DNA of 64,000 nucleotides from assembly GCA_965228785.1 (NCBI GenBank), contig CBDDIF010000002.1, positions 3,658,001 through 3,722,000 of the forward strand, in the 5' to 3' direction. The stretch is from Hoeflea_A sp965228785 (GTDB lineage Bacteria > Pseudomonadota > Alphaproteobacteria > Rhizobiales > Rhizobiaceae). Positions 9,182-18,090 of this stretch are shown here, piece after piece. Made by a program: the position numbers and the translations under genes. The notes beneath the pieces are model-generated. The model searched no databases. It was given only the letters and a program-made list of their open reading frames with translations, and was not told the DNA's origin. Positions within the stretch are counted from its first letter, which is position 1. Each line of letters opens with the position of its first letter.

Positions 9182-10699
9182 GTGCATGGCGCAAGCAGGC
9201 GATCCGGGCGACGCGAACGCCTCGCCAAGCGGGCTGCAAAACCCGAATTCGATCCCTGTCCGCCCGGGCAGATCGGCGGACGCTACAAGCCGCTATCTGA
9301 GGGCGATCTCGATGCGATCTATGCGACCGCCCTCTCCCTCTTGAGCAAGCTGGGCATGGGCGAAGTCCCTGCCACGCTGGCAGAAAAGCTGGAGTCTGCA
9401 GGAGCCCGACCAACCGACAACGGGCGCGTGACCTTCCCGCCCGGCCTTGTCGAGGCGGCCATCGACCGGGCCGCCAAAACCTTCGTGCTTCATGGACGCG
9501 ATGAAACCCGTTCCATCGAAGTCGGCGGCAATCGCGTCTATTTCGGCACCGGTGGCGCCGCGGTCCAGACACTCGATATTGACACTGGTCTTTACCGACC
9601 ATCGACGCTCCGCGACCTGCACGATTTCACACGGCTCCAGGATACACTCTCGAATGTCGCGTGGTTTACCCGCTGCTGCATCGCGACCGACGTGGCGGAC
9701 AGTTTCGATCTGGACGTGAACACCGTCTATGCCCTGTTGAAGAACACCACCAAGCCGACGGCAACGGCTTTTACCTTGGCCGAGCATGTCGCTCCGATCG
9801 TTCAGATGTTCGATATTGCGGCGGGCAGCGAGGGTGGCTTTTCCCGGCGACCCTTCGTCAAGGCTCACATCAGCCCTGTCATATCGCCCATGCGATATGG
9901 AGAAGACGCGGTGGATGTTGTCTTCGAGTGCATCCGACACAACATCCCGATATCCTGTATCACCGCCGCGCAGGCCGGCGCGACCGCACCCGCTACACTG
10001 GCCGGATTTCTGGCGCAATCGCTGGCCGAGACGCTTGCCAGCCTGGTGATGGTTCATGCCATCCGGCCTGGTCATCCGATGGTGTTCTCGAACTGGCCCC
10101 TCGTGGTCGATCTGCGCACCGGTGCTTTTGCCGGGGCCGGCGGTGAAATCGCGGTGTTGAACTCTGCGTCCGCGCAGCTCTCCAACTGGCTTGGCCTGCC
10201 TTCCGGAGTTGCCGCCTCGATGAGCGATGCCAAGGCCATAGACGCCCAATACGGCGCCGAAAAAGCGATGACATCACTGGCCGCCGCCCTGGCCGGCGGC
10301 AATCTGATCTATGAAAGCTCCGGCATGACGGCATCGCTGCTCGGCGCCAGCTTCGAGGCTTTCGTGCTTGATGATGAAATGCACTCCAACACCTACCGGG
10401 CGATGCGGGGGGTCGAGGTCAACGAGGACAATCTCGGCTACGACGAAATCTGCGCCGCGGTTCTGGGCGAAGGCCACTTCCTTGGCGGGCAGCAAACGCT
10501 CGAAGCCATGGAGCGGGACTACTTCTATCCCACCCTGGCCAACCGCGATCCACCGCGCGTCTGGCAGGAGAGCGGCGCGCCGGACGCGTGGACGCTGGCA
10601 CGCGAAAAGGCGCGGGACATCCTTCGAAACCACCAGCCGCAATACCTGGACTATGCCCAGGACGACGCCATTCGCCGCGCGTTCAGGATTCTGGCTTGA
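9182..10699 (+). CDS. MttB-family (trimethylamine methyltransferase-like) corrinoid methyltransferase, non-pyrrolysine
   Basis: 505 residues reading through without an in-frame TAG, so unlike archaeal MttB it has no pyrrolysine. It belongs to the large MttB superfamily whose characterised non-Pyl members (for example MtgB) demethylate glycine betaine and other quaternary amines onto a corrinoid protein. The TIM-barrel pattern includes FGTGGAAVQTLD, PFVKAHISPVISPMRY and GEGHFLGGQQTLE. The start is GTG 9182, supported by GGGGAGGG at 9168-9175, 6-7 bp upstream. No corrinoid protein or MtgA-like partner is encoded in the window. It is divergent from the DMGDH-like operon, suggesting a shared methylated-amine role. 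Its last 17 bp overlap the convergent LysR gene. Confidence 0.88.
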   Translation: MHGASRRSGRRERLAKRAAKPEFDPCPPGQIGGRYKPLSEGDLDAIYATALSLLSKLGMGEVPATLAEKLESAGARPTDNGRVTFPPGLVEAAIDRAAKTFVLHGRDETRSIEVGGNRVYFGTGGAAVQTLDIDTGLYRPSTLRDLHDFTRLQDTLSNVAWFTRCCIATDVADSFDLDVNTVYALLKNTTKPTATAFTLAEHVAPIVQMFDIAAGSEGGFSRRPFVKAHISPVISPMRYGEDAVDVVFECIRHNIPISCITAAQAGATAPATLAGFLAQSLAETLASLVMVHAIRPGHPMVFSNWPLVVDLRTGAFAGAGGEIAVLNSASAQLSNWLGLPSGVAASMSDAKAIDAQYGAEKAMTSLAAALAGGNLIYESSGMTASLLGASFEAFVLDDEMHSNTYRAMRGVEVNEDNLGYDEICAAVLGEGHFLGGQQTLEAMERDYFYPTLANRDPPRVWQESGAPDAWTLAREKARDILRNHQPQYLDYAQDDAIRRAFRILA

Positions 10700-11672
10700 A
10701 CGCAGCGCTTTCGGGCTGCAGGTAGAACGTATCCTCGAGCCAGGGAATGGCCTCGACGGCAGGTTCTATCGCCCGCAGCTTGATCAGGCGCTGCATCGTG
10801 CTGGCAATCATCTGGGCAACGCCCTGGGCGTATTCTTTGGTCGTGAATACCGACAGATAGCGGGCGAAACTGCTGCCTGGAAACCGGTGCATGACTGTCT
10901 GCGAATGGAAACGCTTCGCCCGCAGATAGCCCAGCGGCGTCGAGATAGCCCAGCCGCTGCCATCCGCCACCATGCCCATGATGGCCTGGTTGCTCTCCAA
11001 CTCGAAACGATTGGGTAGCGCAATCCGCATCCGCCTCAGCTGCGCCTCGATCTGGCGACCCATGATCTGGGTCGAACTGTAGCGCAGAAACGGCAATGCA
11101 CTGTGGCCTGCGAGATAATCATCGGGCGACAGGTCGTGTGACGCCGGGGTCACAAGAACGAACGGATCGCGAAGAAGCGGATATTCGACCAGGTCCGAGA
11201 CATCGTCCATCGGCCGCGAGGCGACTCCGACATCGATCTGTCGATTGCGCAGGAGATGCAGGATCTCATGGCTCGGCCGTGTATAGTGGGTGAAATCGCA
11301 ATTGCGCATTCCAGTCGCCAGCAGGCGAGCCAGCTCGGGTGCGATGTCCGCGTCGAAATCGTCAAGCAGGCCCAGACGCAGGCTGCGCGCCTCGATCATG
11401 TTGCCGGAGACAGTCTCGATCTCCGCCTTGCGGATCAGGCTCAGCGCCTCTTCGATATAGCGCAGGAACACACCGCCGGCCGGCGTCAGAACCATCGGCC
11501 TGCGATTGTGGTCCAGCAGGCTGACGTCGAGCCGCTCCTCGAGTTTGCTCAAGTGGTGGGAGACCGTGCTGACCGACAGTCCGGTTTCAGCCGCAACGGC
11601 CTGCACCGAGCCGGAACGCGCCGCCAGCTCGAAGATCTCCAGCCACTTCAAACTCAATCGCGATCTCTGCAT
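10683..11672 (-). CDS. LysR-family transcriptional regulator
   Basis: 329 residues. The N-terminal winged HTH (LKWLEIFELAARSGSVQAVA, then LSVSTVSHHLSKLEERLDV) is followed by a LysR substrate domain with RSLRLGLLDDF and LRNRQIDVGVASRP. ATG 11672 has AGGGAG just upstream; an in-frame GTG at 11696 is an alternative. It overlaps the 3' end of the MttB-like gene by 17 bp in convergent orientation and probably controls the methylated-amine genes, though no operator could be assigned. Confidence 0.9.
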   Translation of the reverse strand: MQRSRLSLKWLEIFELAARSGSVQAVAAETGLSVSTVSHHLSKLEERLDVSLLDHNRRPMVLTPAGGVFLRYIEEALSLIRKAEIETVSGNMIEARSLRLGLLDDFDADIAPELARLLATGMRNCDFTHYTRPSHEILHLLRNRQIDVGVASRPMDDVSDLVEYPLLRDPFVLVTPASHDLSPDDYLAGHSALPFLRYSSTQIMGRQIEAQLRRMRIALPNRFELESNQAIMGMVADGSGWAISTPLGYLRAKRFHSQTVMHRFPGSSFARYLSVFTTKEYAQGVAQMIASTMQRLIKLRAIEPAVEAIPWLEDTFYLQPESAAFKPES

Positions 11673-11839
11673 GAGCCGCTCCCTGGCCACGGGCACAAGA
11701 CTTCAAGGCCCAGCCGCACCGAATTGATTTCTTCGTATCTATATTCCGATTTTCTGGGAACTGCGATTCAGACGTCAAGAAGCTAACGCTTTGACGCGTC
11801 GCGGAAACTCAAGCGATGTTTCCGACCAAAGGCTTCGGT

Positions 11840-12280
11840 CTACTGTCCGACCGCGGTTTCCTGATAAAGGCGCTGCAGCCAGCGGCCACCTTCGCGAACC
11901 CAAAGCTGAGACACGAATATCTCGCGAGGCAGATCCTCACCGCGAAAACGCCCCTTCACGGTGGAACGCTGTGTGACCAGCGCCACGTTGTCATCGATCA
12001 TCGAAATCGTCCGTTCGCCGAAATCGACGACATCGAACTCGAGCTCGCCAAGCGTCGCAATCTGCTCGTCCACCGAATAGGGGCGGCCGTAATTCGGACT
12101 GATGGCGACATGATCGGACGTCATCATGGCCTTTATGCCATCGGCATCGCGGGTTTCGAACGCCTCTATCAAGTCGTTGATGGCAGCGATGATCTGCTGC
12201 CGATCCGTGGCGTCCGAGGCCGTCGCGGGGACCACCCAGATCCACAGGGCGGCCATGGCGGCCAAAACTAATCGAGCCAT
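11840..12280 (-). CDS. Secreted NTF2-like (SnoaL/DUF4440-type) protein
   Basis: 146 residues with a clear signal peptide (MARLVLAAMAALWIWVVPATA) followed by an NTF2-like cone fold: DLIEAFETRDADGIKAMM, a middle strand pair and LWVREGGRWLQRLYQE at the end. Proteins of this fold bind small ligands or catalyse simple isomerisations or hydrolyses; the function here is unknown. ATG 12280 follows GGAGG. It starts 22 bp after the stop of the MscS gene, so the two are likely co-transcribed. Confidence 0.8.
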   Translation of the reverse strand: MARLVLAAMAALWIWVVPATASDATDRQQIIAAINDLIEAFETRDADGIKAMMTSDHVAISPNYGRPYSVDEQIATLGELEFDVVDFGERTISMIDDNVALVTQRSTVKGRFRGEDLPREIFVSQLWVREGGRWLQRLYQETAVGQ

Positions 12281-12302
12281 GCAACGGTCCTCCAAGCTGC
12301 GA

Positions 12303-13109
12303 TCAGGCGTCGCGATGGATTTCGACCTGATGCGGATACGGAATGGAAATTCCCTTGTCGTCGAAGGCTTCCTTGATCGTTCTGGTCATGGCGAATTTCA
12401 GTTCCCAGTAGTCGCCGGCATTGCACCATAGGCGCACGCCGATATCCACGGAGGAATCTCCCAGATTGACCACCCGGGCCCAAGGCTCGGGATCCTTGTG
12501 CACGCGGTCGTCCTTGCCTGCGCAATCGACAATGATGCCCATCGCCTTTTCAGCATCATCTCCGTAATCAATCCCGAAAGTGAGGTCGAGGCGGCGCGTA
12601 TCGTGGGCCGAGTAATTGGTGATGATCGAGCCCCAGACCTTGCCATTGGGAATGATGATCTGGACGTTGTCGGGCGTCACCAGCTCCGTGACGAAGAGGT
12701 TGAGCTCCCTGACCGTACCCGAGGTCCCGGCAATGTCGACATAATTGCCCAATTTGAAGGGCCGGAAGATAATCAGCATGACACCGGCTGCGATGTCGGC
12801 GAGGGTACCCTGCAGAGCCAGGCCGATCGCCAGGGTGGCGGCACCAAGAACGGCGACAAGGCTGGTCGCCTGGAAGCCGAAGACCTGCAGCACGGCAATG
12901 ACTACGACCGCCAGGATGAGCCATTTGGCAATCGAGGCGAAGAACGTGCCGAGCGTATCGTCGAGTTGCTCGCTGGCCAGCACACGGCGGCGAATGGTGC
13001 GCTGGACGATGCCTGCGACCAACCAACCGATTATCAGAAAGAGCAGGGCTTTTCCGGCGCTGATCAGCAACGGAGCGAAGGAGCTCATTTGGGTAGACAG
13101 GTCGTCCAT
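12303..13109 (-). CDS. Small-conductance mechanosensitive channel, MscS family
   Basis: 268 residues. Two N-terminal membrane helices (~13-32 and ~60-82) lead into the pore-lining TM3 with the Gly/Ala-rich LGAATLAIGLALQGTLADIAAG pattern (18 of these residues are the family signature), then the cytoplasmic beta domain (FKLGNYVDIAGTSGTV) and the C-terminal cage ending PYPHQ. It releases solutes on hypo-osmotic shock, which fits a salt-adapted organism that accumulates betaine-type solutes. It is first in a two-gene operon with the NTF2-like gene. Confidence 0.93.
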   Translation of the reverse strand: MDDLSTQMSSFAPLLISAGKALLFLIIGWLVAGIVQRTIRRRVLASEQLDDTLGTFFASIAKWLILAVVVIAVLQVFGFQATSLVAVLGAATLAIGLALQGTLADIAAGVMLIIFRPFKLGNYVDIAGTSGTVRELNLFVTELVTPDNVQIIIPNGKVWGSIITNYSAHDTRRLDLTFGIDYGDDAEKAMGIIVDCAGKDDRVHKDPEPWARVVNLGDSSVDIGVRLWCNAGDYWELKFAMTRTIKEAFDDKGISIPYPHQVEIHRDA

Positions 13110-13305
13110 GGATCACATCCCTCTTCTGGCGATTCACCCTCTGCCAAATTGCTAACAAATTCACCGCAGAGCGGCAATCGGAGCCGGCGGCCGCCAAAAG
13201 CCTTGTCCCGTATCCATCTTCGTCATTATAACCCTGCCATCCGATCAGATATTCAGACGCAACGTCTGAAAGACGTACCTGATCGAACAGCGGAGAAGCG
13301 AAGCC

Positions 13306-13794
13306 ATGTCACGCATTGAAGACAAGTTGAATTCCATGGGTCTGGTCCTGCCGGCGCCGGTGGTGTTGCCCGAGGGCGTGCGCCTGCCTTTCGCCATGGT
13401 CAATGTCCGCGGCAGCCGCGCGTTCGTTTCGGGTCACGGGCCTCAAAACGCCGACGGCACGATCAGCGGACCCTACGGCAAGTTGGGCCGCGATGTCAGC
13501 GTCGATGAGGGGTACGAACTGGCTCGCAAGACCGGGCTTTCGATGCTCGCCAGCCTGCAGCGTGAACTCGGCGACCTCGATCGGATCAGCGGCTGGTGCA
13601 AAGTGCTGGGCATGGTCAATTCGATGCCTGAATTCACCGGCCAGCCAATGGTGATCAACGGCTTCTCGGACCTTATTCTGGAGGTATTCGGCCCGGATGT
13701 CGGCCGCCATTCCCGCTCAGCCGTCGGCATGGCATCTCTACCCATGGGCGACGGCATCGCCGTCGAAGTCGAGGCCGAGGTTCTGATCGACTGA
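13306..13794 (+). CDS. RidA/YjgF family protein
   Basis: 162 residues with the RidA trimer fold: strand FAMVNVRGSRAFVSGHGP, helix GYELARKTGLSMLASLQREL and closing strand IAVEVEAEVLID. The family deaminates reactive enamines/imines made by PLP enzymes or amine dehydrogenases. This longer version (~160 rather than ~130 residues) lacks the usual 'RAP...' strand, so the activity may differ. ATG 13306 follows GGAGAAG. It is a single gene convergent with the GST gene. Confidence 0.87.
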   Translation: MSRIEDKLNSMGLVLPAPVVLPEGVRLPFAMVNVRGSRAFVSGHGPQNADGTISGPYGKLGRDVSVDEGYELARKTGLSMLASLQRELGDLDRISGWCKVLGMVNSMPEFTGQPMVINGFSDLILEVFGPDVGRHSRSAVGMASLPMGDGIAVEVEAEVLID

Positions 13795-13810
13795 CCGGCT
13801 TCCGCCGGTC
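13793..13810. terminator. Hairpin between convergent RidA and GST genes
   Basis: A perfect 6-bp stem, GACCGG/CCGGTC, with a 6-nt loop overlaps both stop codons. There is no T-run on either side, so intrinsic termination would be weak; it may protect both mRNA ends. Confidence 0.4.
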
Positions 13811-14487
13811 TATCGCGGGGCCCGATAGAGCCCTTCCGATTTCAGGATCTCGACATTCTTGGCTTCCCGTTCCATGGCCCGCTGCACCGCCGGACGTTGA
13901 TTGCTGAAGTCAAAGTGGCGCCTGATGTTGGGGTAATCGGCGTCGGAAAACCCGACGCCGGTGATGCGCCACCACACCCAAAACAGATAGGCGTCGACCA
14001 CCGACCAGTCGTCGCCGTACCACCAGGGTCCGTTTTCAAGTCTTGTGTCGATCATCTGCATGATTGGGACCATGGCTTCCATGCCCTTGGGTCGCACCAG
14101 ATCAAATGACAATTCGCCATCGGCGATGAACTTTATCGGCATCGCTATGCGCGTGACCGTGGGATGAACCGTGGCCGAAAAAAAAGCCAGATCGGCGGTC
14201 TGTTTGATGGATTCGAGCTGATCGGTTGTCGCCGGTAACAGGTTGGCATCCGGATAGGTTGTGTTCAGCCAGCTCAGGATTGCGACGTTCTCGGTCAGCG
14301 GAACGCCGTCGATCAGCAGTGTAGGAACCTTGCCCTTCGGATTGAGTTTTAGAAACTCCGGTGAGTTTTGCTGATTGGCGACAACACGCACGAGCTCGGT
14401 TTCAAAAGGTGCGCCAATTTCTTCCAGCGCGATCGTCGGGACCCGCGCACAGGTTCCAGGGGCAACAAAGAGCTTGAGGTCTGGCAT
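13810..14487 (-). CDS. Glutathione S-transferase family protein
   Basis: 225 residues. A thioredoxin-like N-domain (KLFVAPGTCARVPTIALEE, then GKVPTLLIDG with the cis-Pro and LTENVAILSWL with the Glu/Asn that binds glutathione) is followed by an all-helical C-domain ending in GDDWSVVDAYLFWVW. The SAPGTCxxxP-type start is that of bacterial beta-like GSTs with an active-site Cys. Start ATG 14487 is preceded by GGAGA. It is divergent from the TAXI transporter operon (150-bp gap). The substrate is unknown. Confidence 0.88.
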   Translation of the reverse strand: MPDLKLFVAPGTCARVPTIALEEIGAPFETELVRVVANQQNSPEFLKLNPKGKVPTLLIDGVPLTENVAILSWLNTTYPDANLLPATTDQLESIKQTADLAFFSATVHPTVTRIAMPIKFIADGELSFDLVRPKGMEAMVPIMQMIDTRLENGPWWYGDDWSVVDAYLFWVWWRITGVGFSDADYPNIRRHFDFSNQRPAVQRAMEREAKNVEILKSEGLYRAPR

Positions 14488-14638
14488 ATTTGCGGTCTCC
14501 AAACTGGCCTTCCAATCCGTCATAAACGCGAGTTGACACGACAGATAAGCCAAAACACTTGCGATTCAAACCGGACTGAGCCAAAAATATCGATAAATTA
14601 TAAGAAATCCTGTTATGATCGATAAAGGAGGAGTGCAT

Positions 14639-15682
14639 ATGTTCAAGAAAATCCACGTGGCGACAGCCGCGGTCATAGCGCTGACTGCAAGCGCCCAGTC
14701 CCAGACGATATTGACCGCCGAGACGGCGGCACCCAATACAACGCCCGGGATTTCGATCATCTCACTGTCGGAATCATCAGCGAAGGCTGGTGTCGCCGAC
14801 ATTCAGGTCACGTCAGGACAGACCCTGACCAACTCGGTTCAAAATGTCGCCGAGGGCAAAACGGATATCGCGGCTGCGCCGTTCATTCTTCCGTTCCTGC
14901 TGTCCCGCGGTGTCGGGCCCTATGCCGGTTTGGGCAAGGAAGAAGGCGCCAAGCTCGCCCAGAACCTAGCGGTTTTGTACACCTATCGGGTGTCGGTACA
15001 GGGGCTTTTTGCCTATGACAGCGCCAATATCAGCGGTTGGGATGCGATCAAGGGAAAGACCATCTATAACGGTCCGCCCCGAGGCGCGGCGCTAACCAAT
15101 GCGCGGCTTCTTATCAAAGTGAATTCCGGTCTGGAGGAAGGCTCCGGCTATGAAGGTGTTCAGGTCAACTGGGGCCAGGCCGTGAAAACCATCCAGGACG
15201 GTTCGGCAGACGCCATGGTGCTTCCGATGTCGTTCCCTGACCCACGCATTACGGCGGCGCTAGCATCCGGAAATATCACGATCTATTCGGTGTCGAAGGA
15301 GGTTTTCGACGGCGAGGCGTTCCAGAATGTCGGAAAATTGCCCGGGACCGTTCCGTTCGAGATGGCGATTGCCGACATGGGATATGGTGAGAGTGTCACC
15401 ATTTCTTCTGAAGACGACATGTTTCGCGGACCCGCCACTGTCGGTGCCGACATCGTGAACGTCAGCATGGATTTCGACACAGCCAAGGCGTTGACTGCAG
15501 CCTTCATTGAGAACATCGAATCCGTCTACCACGCCAAGGCGCCCTTCATGGCGAGCACCTGGCACGGCGAAACGGACATCGCATTGACCGACATGTGCGG
15601 CAACAACCCGATCAAGTATCATCCGGGAGCAGTGGCCGCCTGGGAAGAAGCCGGATACACTATCCCTGACTGCGCAAAGTAG
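14639..15682 (+). CDS. TAXI-family TRAP transporter substrate-binding protein
   Basis: 347 residues with a signal peptide (MFKKIHVATAAVIALTASAQS). Features of the TAXI class are seen: GKTDIAAAPFILPFLLSRG, then GKTIYNGPPRGAA and a C-terminal PYxxG-like region. It binds its ligand in the periplasm and delivers it to the fused permease encoded 62 bp downstream. ATG 14639 is set by an ideal AAAGGAGGAG. TAXI ligands are mostly unknown (glutamate is a reported case). The ligand here cannot be inferred, except that neighbours (GST, RidA) suggest a small organic acid or amino acid. Confidence 0.88.
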   Translation: MFKKIHVATAAVIALTASAQSQTILTAETAAPNTTPGISIISLSESSAKAGVADIQVTSGQTLTNSVQNVAEGKTDIAAAPFILPFLLSRGVGPYAGLGKEEGAKLAQNLAVLYTYRVSVQGLFAYDSANISGWDAIKGKTIYNGPPRGAALTNARLLIKVNSGLEEGSGYEGVQVNWGQAVKTIQDGSADAMVLPMSFPDPRITAALASGNITIYSVSKEVFDGEAFQNVGKLPGTVPFEMAIADMGYGESVTISSEDDMFRGPATVGADIVNVSMDFDTAKALTAAFIENIESVYHAKAPFMASTWHGETDIALTDMCGNNPIKYHPGAVAAWEEAGYTIPDCAK

Positions 15683-15694
15683 TCTCAGTGTTAT

Positions 15695-15723
15695 TCAGCC
15701 GGGCGCAAACCGTGCCCGGCTGA
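15695..15723. promoter_or_regulatory. Perfect hairpin between TRAP binding-protein and permease genes
   Basis: A 10-bp perfect stem (TCAGCCGGGC/GCCCGGCTGA) with a 9-nt loop and no T-run lies in the 62-bp gap. Such structures commonly protect the 3' end of the abundant binding-protein message while letting some transcription reach the permease gene. That role is inferred. Confidence 0.6.
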
Positions 15724-15744
15724 TCATGCGCCACGGGGATAGCC

Positions 15745-18090
15745 ATGACCGGCGAGCCGGACAGCAATGCAGACCAGCCGAGCTTTTCGCTTCGATTGCT
15801 CAACTGGCTTGCGTTGGCGATGGTGTTCATCGGGCTTCTCAATTCCACACCCGGCATCCCCGGATATGACAATCTTGTCGCATCCCTGACCGGCATCGAA
15901 GGCGCCAAGCTCCGCAAGTTTTCTTTCGAGTGGTACTATCCGACCTTTTTTTCCCTGATGATGGTGATCGTCGCGCTCAAGCACTCCATGTGGCGCGACT
16001 GGAAGGGCAAATCGCCTGCGCGGCGCAATTTCGGCCTCTTCCTGGACGTTGCGCTGGTTATCACCGCGCTGACGATCGCACTCACATACCTGATCGAGAT
16101 CGAGGCGATTTGTCTGATCGATCAGGTTAACGGCGATCGCGCCCGGCTGATTCAGGAAAGCCTCGCCGCAGCGGTCGAATTCAACGAAAGCCTCGGTCTG
16201 CCCGCGCCCACAACCGTCGAAGATCCGCAATGTGTGAACACGACGGGCGGCTGGCTGGTGCTGATCGTCGGCCTGTCGATCCTGGTGTTCCTGTCATACA
16301 ACATCAAGGTCTGGGGCCTGCCGCTGGTGTTCGTAGCAATCGTCATCTCGCTCTACACCATCGCCACTGTTTTGGTGTGGTGGGTTTACGGCGCCGATGA
16401 CATCAACAAATACCTGGTCACCAAGCTGGCGGGCGAGCCGCGCATGCTGGCTGACGGGCGCCCGCGCGTCCATGATGTGCTGGTGAACAACTCTTCCGGG
16501 CTTCTCGGACGGTTCATGGATATCGTCCTGAATACGATATTCCCGTATCTCGTGCTGGGATCGCTCTTCGGCACTTCAGCGGGCGGCAAATCGCTGATCA
16601 AGCTGGCATTCCGCTGGACACGCCACCTTCGCGGCGGACCGGCCCACGCGGCCATCATCTCGTCGGCCATGTTCGGAACCATATCAGGCGGTCCGATCGT
16701 GAACGTGCTGTCGACCGGCGTCCTGACCATCCCGATGATGCTGAAGCGGGGCTTCTCCAAGGTTTTCTCGGGAGGCGTCGAGGCCGCCGCGTCGTCGGGC
16801 GGATCGATCATGCCGCCTGTTATGGGGGTCGCAGCCTTCGTCCTCGCGTCCCTGACGGCCGTACCCTATTCGAGTGTGATCATCGCCGCCATCATTCCAG
16901 CGGTAGCGTATTTCTTCTGCCTCTTTCTCTCCGTCGTCTTCCAGGCCCGAAAACAGAAAATCACCGCGGTTGGCGAGATAACGGACGACATGATCCTGAA
17001 CCGCCAGGACTATCTCAACCTGATCATGATCTTCGGTCCCATCCTGCTGATCCTCGCGCTGCTGCTGACGCCTAAGGACTCGGTCGGTTGCGGCCTGCTA
17101 GGCGGCCTCCTCGGTGCCGAACGGCAATTCACCGATGCCGGCTGCAAGGTCGAAAGTCTGAGTTGGATATTACAGGCCATCCAGAACTCCGCCGGGTCTG
17201 CCGGTGCGGCCGGCTGGTGGGCGGTGATGCTGCTCATTGTTCTTCTCTTTGTTGACCCCGAGGTGCGCGCCCGACCCAAGAAGATCATCGATGGGATGGC
17301 GCAGGCCGGCGGGCTGATTTCGACGCTTTACCTGATGTTCCTGGCCGTATCGATCATCGACTTCTGCCTGTCTTTCACCGGGCTGCCGGTTTTCCTGGCT
17401 CTCGATGTTCTGGCCTGGCTGAACAGTCTGGATCTCGGCGGAGGCGGATCGGTTTTCGTCCAGTTCCTGGCACTGCTGATGACGATGTTTCTGGCTGTGC
17501 TCCTGGGAATGGGCATGCCGGCGGTCCCCGCCTACATCAATGCCGCCCTGCTCATGGGGCCGGTTCTGGCCGGCCTGGGCCTCTCGCTGTTCACGGCACA
17601 CATGTTCATTTTCTACTTTGCCGTGGCCAGCGCCATCACGCCGCCCGTCGCGCTGGCGGCTTTCGCGGCAGCGACGATCACCAAGGCGGAGCCGATGGCG
17701 ACCGGTTTTTCTGCGGTCAAATCAGGGATTGTGATCTTCGTCGTTCCGTTCATATTTGCCTTCCATCCTGAATTGCTGCTGATCACCGACGCAATCCTCG
17801 ATCCGCAGGCGACGGGAGGCAACACCTATCTGCCCGGCTATGATGGAAGCAGCATGATCGGGTCGCTCATACTGCTGCTCGCACGCCTGATCTTTTCCCT
17901 CTATCTTCTCTCATCAGCTCTTTCGGTCTTCGACCGGCATCCACTTGCTGCCTGGGAGGTTGGCCTGAGACTGCTGCTGGCCGTGCTTCTGTTGAGCTCC
18001 GTCGTATCCCTGTGGATCGGAGCGGCAGTCGCGGCTGTTGCGATGTTGGCCATCCACAACAGGTCACGCAGGCCTATTGAAGCCGCTTAG
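15745..18090 (+). CDS. TRAP transporter fused permease (4TM/12TM, TAXI type)
   Basis: 781 residues, hydrophobic nearly throughout. The N-terminal part corresponds to the small (DctQ-like) subunit and the rest to the large DctM-like subunit. The latter shows the TRAP signature GTISGGPIVNVLSTGVLTIP, SGGSIMPPVMGVAAFVLA and, near the end, GMGMPAVPAYINAALLMG. Na+-driven uptake together with the binding protein just upstream is expected. Its 3' end overlaps the convergent DMT gene by 27 bp. Length and domain fusion are typical of TAXI permeases. Confidence 0.93.
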   Translation: MTGEPDSNADQPSFSLRLLNWLALAMVFIGLLNSTPGIPGYDNLVASLTGIEGAKLRKFSFEWYYPTFFSLMMVIVALKHSMWRDWKGKSPARRNFGLFLDVALVITALTIALTYLIEIEAICLIDQVNGDRARLIQESLAAAVEFNESLGLPAPTTVEDPQCVNTTGGWLVLIVGLSILVFLSYNIKVWGLPLVFVAIVISLYTIATVLVWWVYGADDINKYLVTKLAGEPRMLADGRPRVHDVLVNNSSGLLGRFMDIVLNTIFPYLVLGSLFGTSAGGKSLIKLAFRWTRHLRGGPAHAAIISSAMFGTISGGPIVNVLSTGVLTIPMMLKRGFSKVFSGGVEAAASSGGSIMPPVMGVAAFVLASLTAVPYSSVIIAAIIPAVAYFFCLFLSVVFQARKQKITAVGEITDDMILNRQDYLNLIMIFGPILLILALLLTPKDSVGCGLLGGLLGAERQFTDAGCKVESLSWILQAIQNSAGSAGAAGWWAVMLLIVLLFVDPEVRARPKKIIDGMAQAGGLISTLYLMFLAVSIIDFCLSFTGLPVFLALDVLAWLNSLDLGGGGSVFVQFLALLMTMFLAVLLGMGMPAVPAYINAALLMGPVLAGLGLSLFTAHMFIFYFAVASAITPPVALAAFAAATITKAEPMATGFSAVKSGIVIFVVPFIFAFHPELLLITDAILDPQATGGNTYLPGYDGSSMIGSLILLLARLIFSLYLLSSALSVFDRHPLAAWEVGLRLLLAVLLLSSVVSLWIGAAVAAVAMLAIHNRSRRPIEAA

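Noticed and set aside
9182..10699. Pyrrolysine-containing MttB
   Set aside because: No in-frame TAG; the sequence reads through as a normal non-Pyl member of the family.
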